A stretch of DNA of 64,000 nucleotides. Origin: Struthio camelus. Lineage: Eukaryota > Chordata > Aves > Struthioniformes > Struthionidae. Positions 58,401 to 64,000 of this stretch are shown here, one piece after another; within the stretch, counting starts at the first letter, position 1, and every line of letters begins with the position of its first letter. The stretch spans positions 6,316,001 through 6,380,000 of the forward strand of contig NC_090967.1 in NCBI RefSeq assembly GCF_040807025.1, written 5' to 3'. Under the pieces are notes generated by a model, which saw only the letters and a list, made by a program, of their open reading frames with translations, made no database searches and had not been told where the DNA came from. Made by a program: the position numbers and the translations under genes.

Positions 58401-59248
58401 CTGCCTTTACCCATGCTCTCCATTTGGCTTGTTTGCTATCACACTGAAACAGGATTTCTACTTGCACTGTTATGCTACTCTGCTTTTACAAACTCCAGGC
58501 AAGCATTTAGTCAGAGAACTGTGTTAACTCTTAGGAGTTTCTATGTTAACATGATTATAACACAGATAACAAACAGGAAGCAGAAGGGAAACAGTAAAAG
58601 AGTGCTAAAAATGTGATCCTTGTTAGGACACAGTTGTTCTCACTAGTATGTGAAAAATTGCAAGCCTGGGTAGATCAATTAAACTTCAAGTATCCCAGCA
58701 TTGCAAATTCTGACACGCAATTATTCAGTTATCAATTTCAGCCTTCTTACTGCTTGCCTCCAAGCACGAGGCCTTCATAAGACTTGCCTATCCAATTTCG
58801 TTTGACACGTTTTCTGCCAGTTAAGCTCAAACCCTAAAGGCACCATTATTGACACGTACTCTCCAAACAGGGGCAGCTGTTGTATGCTCAGATAGTTCTG
58901 CCTTGCTTGCTGCTCCAGCCTAGCCTCAATCTCTCTTTTTTTCTGCGCTATCAGCTCTTCCTGATGAAGGATGTTCACGTTCGTCTTTGCCGACTTAGAC
59001 TGCGCGACCCCAAACCACCTGCTGGCCTTCCCTGCAGAAAAAGGGGGGGGGGGGGGGGGGAAAGCAAAATGAGGGCCGGCGCAGGCCCCGAGCGGCCGCG
59101 CCTGAGCCGGCCCCGCTCTCGCAGGGGGGCCGTCGCCCGGCCTCGGGGCGCCCCCTCAGGCCGTCCACGGCGAAACCTGGGGCCGGGCCGAAGGGCGCCG
59201 CGGAGCCCCCGGGACGGCCGTACCTGGAGCATCCCTGGGGTTGTCCAT
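40430..59248 (-). CDS. SUGP1: SURP and G-patch domain-containing protein 1 (SF4), 664 aa
   Basis: Fourteen coding exons, minus strand: 59248-59224, 59031-58860, 58225-58122, 57684-57457, 55517-55394, 54769-54666, 52937-52814, 50194-49776, 44957-44851, 44182-44005, 43741-43635, 42778-42633, 41103-40974, 40456-40430. All phases agree and the frame is open to NNPRRPYY. Order: N-terminal motif [18 protein letters not shown]; acidic [19 protein letters not shown]1 (177-235); SURP2 (253-315); Ser/Pro then Thr/Ala low-complexity stretch; nuclear-localisation-like [18 protein letters not shown] (about 399); coiled Gln/Met-rich region; acidic [21 protein letters not shown]-patch (about 580-630). The protein is a U2 snRNP/SF3B1-associated splicing factor that recruits DHX15 through the G-patch and supports correct branch-site use. 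It is 19 residues longer than human, mostly in exon 8. The last exon codes only eight residues. Confidence 0.96.
41104..42632 (-). other. SUGP1: SUGP1 intron 12 (contents)
   Basis: AT-rich intron between the G-patch exon and exon 13. Apart from a MIR remnant at 42292-42352 I see only short unsupported frames and TA-rich stretches. Confidence 0.45.
42292..42352 (-). repeat. MIR SINE fragment
   Basis: TTCATTTTACAGATGGGGAAACCGAGGCACAGAG (in parts) is the reverse complement of the MIR segment CTCAGTTTCCTCATCTGTAAAATG. It is a short and strongly diverged piece in SUGP1 intron 12. Confidence 0.65.
43800..43925 (-). repeat. MIR SINE fragment
   Basis: ATTATCTCCACTTTACAAGC, GGGAAATCAAGGCACAGG and the following bases follow the antisense MIR consensus with many changes. 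It fills much of the 263-bp intron between exons 11 and 10 of SUGP1. Confidence 0.55.
44958..49775 (-). other. SUGP1: SUGP1 intron 8 (4.8 kb, contents)
   Basis: AT-rich intron. It holds an A16 run (45805-45820), a purine run of GGGA/GGAA units (48306-48352) and scattered short frames. One of these (48204-48656, 150 codons) has no coding signature. No complete transposon was recognised. Confidence 0.45.
48306..48352. repeat. Purine-rich simple repeat
   Basis: GAGGGAGGGAGGGAAGGAAG is followed by G7 and A12, forming a polypurine tract in SUGP1 intron 8. Confidence 0.9.
52535..52625 (+). repeat. MIR SINE fragment
   Basis: TTTGACCCTGATTCTTTCTATGGCTCTGGGCAAATCGCTTCCTCTCCTCG (in parts) follows the sense MIR line CTGTGTGACCTTGGGCAAGTCACTTAACCTCTC. 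It is diverged and lies in SUGP1 intron 7. Confidence 0.45.
52814..53030 (-). other. SUGP1: SURP2 first exon plus its duplicated-looking upstream intron flank
   Basis: The exon is 52937-52814 ([18 protein letters not shown] and on), 124 bp, entered in phase 1 and left in phase 2. Upstream intron bases 52938 to about 53020 align with the flank of the SURP1 exon (55518 to about 55600). The first 27 intron bases plus the first 17 exon bases are almost identical between the two copies. A good branch-site match (TACTGAC) stands 18 bases before a weak acceptor (CTGCTTAAAG). Confidence 0.8.
53690..54045. repeat. Two MIR SINE fragments in opposite orientation
   Basis: 53690-53800 follows MIR in the plus direction (CATGGGCAAGTCATAACC, then ACCTGTAAAGTATGGATAAT). 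53880-54045 follows it in the minus direction (TTCACAGGAAAGGAAACCG, then CACAGAGAAGCTGAGTCATT). Together they form an inverted SINE pair inside SUGP1 intron 6. Both are old. Confidence 0.6.
55394..55605 (-). other. SUGP1: SURP1 first exon plus its duplicated-looking upstream intron flank
   Basis: The exon is 55517-55394 ([18 protein letters not shown] and on), also 124 bp with the same phases as the SURP2 exon. Its acceptor context (TACTGAC branch-like motif, CTGCTTAAAG end) is the near-identical partner of the one at 52938-53020. Confidence 0.8.
55605..57456 (-). other. SUGP1: SUGP1 intron 4 (contents)
   Basis: AT-rich intron with a TA/CA microsatellite at 56697-56778. I found no coding or RNA gene. 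The 3' end carries the flank shared with the SURP2 intron. Confidence 0.45.
56697..56778. repeat. Compound (TA)n/(CA)n microsatellite
   Basis: Alternating TATATACATATATG, GTGTATATATATG and a (CA)8 run make up an 80-bp low-complexity stretch in SUGP1 intron 4. Confidence 0.95.
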
Positions 59249-59807
59249 TTTGGAGCTCCCGTCCCACACTGCACCGCGGCTCCGCGGGCGGGAAGGGAAG
59301 GGAGAGGCGGAAGCGCCGGGGCCGCAAAGGCTTCTGGGAGTTGTAGTCCGGCAGCTTTTTCCGCCTCCCCCGCAGCGTCTCTGAGGGCAACGAGGCCGGA
59401 GAGGGGGGTATAACCCGCTCCATGAGGGGCTGTCCCCCACCACCCGCCCCTCTCGACCCCCTGCAGGGCCCGAGGGGGGGAGGACTACAACTCCCATGAA
59501 CCCCTGCGCGCGGAGTCTCACTCTCGCCGCCGCCTCTCGCGTTGCTCGAGGAGGGAGGAAGGAAGGAAGTGGGGGGGGGGAAAAGGACGCCGTTTCCCAT
59601 CAGCCTCCGCGCGCGCGTCGCGCGGGACGCCCGCCCCCACCTCTGGCGGGAGGACTCCATCTCCCAGGCGCCCCCGCGCCGGGCGGCGGCCGCGGCGGAC
59701 TCCATATCCCGGCCGCCTGTGCGCGCGGCGCCGCGCGGCGCCCCGCCCCCTTTCTCTCCCCCTCCCCCTCCCCCCCCCTCCGCCCGTGTTGTCGCGGCGG
59801 CCCTGAG
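59249..59807. promoter_or_regulatory. SUGP1-MAU2 bidirectional promoter with ZNF143-type sites
   Basis: Only 559 bp separate the two start codons. The block is CpG-rich and without a TATA box. The 13-mer ACTACAACTCCCA, which fits the ZNF143/THAP11 motif ACTAYRNNNCCCR, occurs at 59335-59347 (minus) and 59484-59496 (plus). Degenerate copies ACTCCATCTCCCA (59654-59666) and ACTCCATATCCCG (59699-59711) follow. Such sites are typical of divergent housekeeping promoters. A YY1-like ATGGCGGC overlaps the MAU2 start codon. Confidence 0.8.
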
Positions 59808-62800
59808 ATGGCGGCGGTGGCGGCGGGCGCCGCGGGCTCGGCGGCCGGCGCGGCCCCTCAGCAGCAGCCGCCGCCTCAGCAGCAGCAGCCGCAGCAGGCG
59901 GCGGGCGGCGCGGCGGGCTCCGGGGAAGGGGGTGGCGGCGGCGGCGGCGGAGGAGGAGGTGGCGGCGGCGGCGGTGGCGGCAGCGGAGGAGGAGGAGGAG
60001 GCAGCGGCGGCGGCAGCGGTGGCGGCGGCGGTGGGCCCGGCCCGGGGTCGGGGTCAGGGTCGGGCGGTGGCGGCGCGGCCGGGGGCGAGTCGTGGTACCT
60101 GGCGCTGCTGGGCCTGGCCGAGCACTTCCGTACGTCGAGCCCGCCCAAGGTGCGGCTCTGCGTGCACTGCCTGCAGGCCGTGCTGCCCCGCAAGCCCCCG
60201 GCCCGCATGGAGGCCCGCACCCACCTCCAGCTCGGCTCCGTCCTCTACCACCACACCCGCAACGGCGACCAGGCCCGCGGGCACCTGGAGAAGGCGGTGA
60301 GCGGCCGCGGGCCCGCGTGGGGCTGGCCCCGGGGGGCTGGGGGGCCCTGTCAGAGGGGCCGGACTGTGATACGCGTACACTAACCCGCTGTCTTCTCTTG
60401 CAGTGGTTGATATCGCAGCAAGTATCCTTTTCCCAGCTGCCTGGAAGGAGAGCGTTGCTGCCTGGCCGACTCGCTTTTGCAGCGTGGGCGCTGATACAAA
60501 ACACCTCTGCAAATAAGAGCCTGGCCCTGGGGATGGGGATTTGGCCAGCATTTTTAACGTGCTTCCGCAGTTGTGGGTTGTTTTCTGAGTGCTCATCCTG
60601 TATTAAGGATTTTTGGGATGTTGGAGTGTTGCTGTGTTGCAGGCGATGCTTAATATTTACTTAACTCTGCTGCTAGATTCCCCAGTTTGAAGATGTTAAG
60701 TTTGAGGCAGCGAGCCTTCTGTCTGAACTGTATTGTCAGGAGGTGAGTGCGCTGAGGGCAGTTCAGAAAGTGTCAATCGTGGGCTGTCTGATCTTGGGGC
60801 TGAAGGGCTGCTTCTAATCTTACTGCTTTGATCTTAGAGTAATATGTAACTATTGATGGTAGGATTTACCAAATCTTTAGAGCTCGGGTGCAGTGTAACT
60901 ATAGAGCGCTACAATGTAAATCTGAAAGACTTATTTTTTCATTCTTGCAGTTGCCTCTGCCCTTGCAACGTTCGTCTTCCATAGCAAAGGAAGTTTACTT
61001 CGCCAGAGTATTTCTTTAGCCCTTACTAGGCTAATTAGCCCGTGACAGGCTAATTTAGGAAGTGGGGGGGGGGGGGGGAGAAGGGAATAGAAAGTTTTCT
61101 GAGGCTTCTGTTGTGTTCCTTGATTATATCTATTCTTTTTCTCTAGGAAAGCTTTAATTGGTCTTTTCTTTCCATAAAACAAATCCTTGCCTTTTCTAAT
61201 ATGCATTTTTTCCTGTGTGTGAGAGAGTAGCAAACAAAGGAGTTGATCAGCTAATACTTCTAAGCAAACTTTGAGTCAGTTTTAGGTGTATGGTTCTGCA
61301 TGTCGAATATTTGTTTATGTTGCTTTACTTGTTTTAAGGTTCTTTGTTTAGCAGACTTTAAATGGGGATCAGCGCAGAACGCATCTTGTTTAAGTGTTCT
61401 TAGTGATGAAAGTTCCTGGTAGCCTGTTTTTTTTATGTTGACTAGGATGTGTGTTTCCGTTTCAGAATTCAGTGGATACAGCAAAGCCTCTGTTACGCAA
61501 AGCCATTCAGATCTCGCAGCAGACTCCGTACTGGCACTGTAGACTACTTTTTCAACTTGCAGTAAGTGATTTATGCTGATACCCTGTGGCTGGGAAAACA
61601 TCTGTATAGTTCTTAAAAAGCGATTGCTTTTGTACTTTTTGGAAGGAAAAAGAGCTTGAGTGTCTCTTGTTTGCAATCACTGGTATTAATGCAGAAACAA
61701 AAGAAGAAGAATTCGTGCTGTGAAATAGTGATACATTGCTAGACTGTTCTTAAAGTGCTACTTTTCCTGAGTGACCCAAATTGTTAAGATGGAGACCATA
61801 TCCAGAAAACTGATGATCAGTAGGAGGAGCAGATTATTGCTGACAAACTATTCCCTGTTTTTTTCAGGTTATGCCATTTTTCTGCTGCTTTTGTAGAAGA
61901 CAGGAAAGGTTCCTAAGGAGCCTTAAGCTGTTTGACACAAGAGCTGAGGGAGTTAATTGCTCTGTAGAGGTACTTTTCATCAGAGAGATAGTTAGCAAGT
62001 AATTTTATCTTTGAAGATTGTCTTAATGGTCTCCCGTACTTGTCTTCCTCTCCCTTCCTGATGAGCTTAAACAAGCAGGCTGACTTCCTTGAAGAGGAAT
62101 TGCTGAGCTCCTTTGTATAGTTTAGGAACACTGAAACATGGAGAACCTTACTTTCCTATCGATTAAAGGACAAATGTTTACTCTGCAATGAGTTAATGCC
62201 TGAGTACTCGCAAGGAGCTTAAATGTTTTTTTCTCAGTGCCTTTGAATAGATCCTTCCTCAAAGCTTGACATTCTTTACTGATTTCTTTTCTGTGTGGTA
62301 TTTCCTTTTTGGCTTTTGCTTGAGCAGAGGGGCCTATATGTCTCACAGCCTCACTGTATGGTCTACCGTTTTTTGGCTTTCTACCTGAGGTAGAAAGAAA
62401 AGAAAGACTTTTTTTTTCCTTTTTGAGAATGCCAAATGTTCCTGGCAAATGGGTCTAAGTTCAGGTGATACATTTTACATGTTCCAGTTGGATACTTTGT
62501 ATCTCATGTAAAGCACAGGAGTAATTCAATTAAAAAAAATTGCTAAGCGAGTTCACTATGAGAATGCTGACCCATTATGGCTTTTTTTCCTCCCTTTTCT
62601 TTCAGCAACTACATACACTTGAAAAAGACTTAGTATCTGCATGTGACCTTCTAGGAGTTGGAGCAGAATATGCTCGGGTGGTGGGATCAGAGTATACCCG
62701 GTAGGTTCCTTACACTTTTTTTTTCCCCCCTCCTACAGAAAATATTTTGGTTTGCTCTGGTTTTATTTAGAGATGTGCCTTGTGATTGCTACATGGGCTT

Positions 62801-63921
62801 TGCAGGCAGACCACTATTTCGGGGTCTGCTCGTAGATCTGAGAATTTCTCTTATACATAGCTCTTCCATTTTTTCTGTTAAACTCAGTACTGTTCATTAA
62901 GACTCTCTGCTTTTTTTTTTTTTTTTTTTTTCAAACTGAACTTTTACTCTCTTCTCAACAAACATTTTCCTGGTAGCCTAGCTTTGGCCTCAGAAATTAC
63001 AGTAATTGGAATTGTTCACATCTTAGCTACAAACCTGAGGCTCAGATTTTAATTCCTGGCACAATGATTGGACTGTTCCATCTACCTTTTAAATTTGCTT
63101 TCTGTGGCAGGTTCCTTAATCTGTTTTGACTAGTGCCCTTGAAATGGAGAATAGCACACGTTTTTCCTCAGGGGTTTTATGTACAGTCATGGTTTGGGTA
63201 ACTTTGTGTGCTTGTATAACAGTTTTGTTTTATTTCAGAGCACTATTTCTGCTGAGCAAAGGGATGGTAAGTTGGATATACTTTTCTAATAAAATACTTA
63301 CTTGCTTAACTAGTATAAAACAGGTTACAGAGCAATAGAATATGATCGGCCCAGCTGTAGGTTTTTTGTTTAAGGTATTTTGCATGCTTATCTATGCTTT
63401 ATATACTCTGCTTTGTTCATGTAGGCAAGCACAGTATTGAAATACTTATGAAATAAGCCCTAAGACAGCAGGATTCCTTTGCTATGTGAAATTCTTGTGA
63501 ATAGAGCTTTATTTCCTTTATTAATTATGACAAATATGTGTTTTCTGGAAGGAAAAAGGACAACTGCAAATTGTCATCTGAGAACTTTTAATTAAGGATG
63601 AAAAATCAGTCATGTAAAAAGCCTGGTGGTCTTTCAAATGGGTGCCTTTAAGTCCATTTTTACTTAAATAATAGATCAACTTACCTGAGGCTCTGCTGTG
63701 GTTCTCTGAGTGTTAAAATTGTTTCTTGAGCACAAAATATAATGAATTTTTATTTTAAATAATAGCTTCTTCTAATGGAACGGAAGCTGCAGGAAGTGCA
63801 CCCTCTCCTTACCCTCTGTGGGCAGATAGTTGAAAATTGGCAAGGAAACCCCATCCAGAAAGAGTCGTTACGCGTATTCTTCTTAGTTCTGCAGGTGACG
63901 CATTACCTGGATGCTGGGCAG
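59808..63921 (+). CDS. MAU2: MAU2 chromatid cohesion factor (SCC4 homologue), N-terminal 316 aa; continues beyond the window
   Basis: Exons 59808-60296, 60404-60421, 60677-60742, 61466-61561, 62606-62700, 63239-63266 and 63766-63921 join in frame; a donor (CAG|GTACGTG) at 63922 shows more follow. From SWYLALLGLAEHFRTSSPPK on, the sequence is nearly identical to human: RLCVHCLQAVLPRKPP, ARTHLQLGSVLYHHT, QFEDVKFEAASLLSELYCQE, LLRKAIQISQQTPYWHC, DLLGVGAEYARVVGSEYTR and HPLLTLCGQIVENWQGNP. MAU2 is an all-helical TPR-repeat superhelix that clasps the N-terminus of NIPBL and loads cohesin onto DNA. The start follows the human MAA- N-terminus. The segment before SWYLAL is expanded to about 100 residues of Ala/Gln then poly-Gly, versus about 25 Ala/Gln-rich residues in human. 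Exon 2 is an 18-bp microexon (WLISQQ). Confidence 0.95.
59936..60088 (+). repeat. MAU2: (GGC)n/(GGA)n coding trinucleotide tract of MAU2
   Basis: About 50 codons are almost all Gly, broken by Ser and later Pro/Ser (GPGPGSGSGSGG). Codon use mixes GGC, GGA, GGT and GGG, so the tract is not a fresh pure triplet expansion. It lies immediately after a Gln-rich part (QQQPPPQQQQPQQ). Confidence 0.85.
61063..61078. repeat. G homopolymer run
   Basis: About 15 G residues lie in MAU2 intron 3, within AT-rich intron. No other feature was recognised in that intron. Confidence 0.9.
62911..62931. repeat. T homopolymer run
   Basis: About 21 T residues lie in MAU2 intron 5, possibly a SINE/retropseudogene tail in reverse. 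No body was recognised beside it. Confidence 0.9.
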
Positions 63922-64000
63922 GTACGTGTGAGTTGTGCGGCTTCGTAGTTCCCATGTTATGAGAACTGGGGAAAGACTACTGCCTTGAAAGTAGCTAATT

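Overview
The window is vertebrate nuclear DNA, with multi-exon genes, GT-AG introns, CpG-rich promoters and AATAAA signals. It carries a conserved gene block that I recognise from protein sequence and from its order: NR2C2AP (first coding exon only, minus), NCAN (plus), HAPLN4 (minus), TM6SF2 (minus), SUGP1 (minus) and MAU2 (plus, 5' part only). This is the gene order of human 19p13.11. Very compact GC-rich genes, many GC-rich minisatellites, diverged MIR-type SINEs and no mammalian Alu/L1 or young LTR elements suggest a sauropsid (bird, crocodilian or turtle). The species cannot be fixed by eye.

Layout. Positions 1-430 hold the 5' end of NR2C2AP. From 430 to about 7900 is a GC-rich intergenic stretch with AT-rich, homeodomain/POU/RFX-site-like islands, a hairpin-forming inverted repeat and a diverged tandem array next to the NCAN promoter. 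NCAN runs from an untranslated exon ending at 8034 to a poly(A) signal at 22773. Its 1200-residue product has an Ig domain, two Link modules, a mucin-like centre, two EGF domains, a C-type lectin domain, a Sushi domain and a His-rich tail. HAPLN4 (368 residues) lies tail-to-tail with NCAN, with about 300 bp between their poly(A) sites. TM6SF2 (376 residues, 10 exons) follows on the same strand as HAPLN4. At about 33.88 kb, inside TM6SF2 intron 1, the DNA changes abruptly from very GC-rich to AT-rich, and the rest lies in the AT-rich compartment: SUGP1 (664 residues, 14 exons) and MAU2. SUGP1 and MAU2 start head-to-head 560 bp apart from a CpG-rich promoter with ZNF143-type motifs.

How the genes relate. 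NCAN and HAPLN4 encode partners of one structure: link proteins lock lecticans onto hyaluronan in neural extracellular matrix and perineuronal nets, and lectican/HAPLN neighbours recur elsewhere in vertebrate genomes. TM6SF2 acts in ER/Golgi lipid loading of lipoproteins. SUGP1 is a spliceosomal G-patch protein acting with SF3B1 at branch sites. MAU2 is the NIPBL-associated cohesin loader. The last three share no pathway with the matrix pair.

I found no novel multi-gene system. The most interesting signals are: near-identical intron and acceptor sequence upstream of the two SURP exons of SUGP1, which suggests gene conversion or shared splicing control; a GC-AG intron in NCAN; a minisatellite in NCAN intron 13 that repeatedly carries the adjacent splice-donor sequence; an identical 18-bp RFX-type site at two distant places; a large poly-Gly tract in MAU2; and the sharp composition boundary. 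Exon coordinates were derived by hand from reading frame, splice consensus and remembered human protein sequences.
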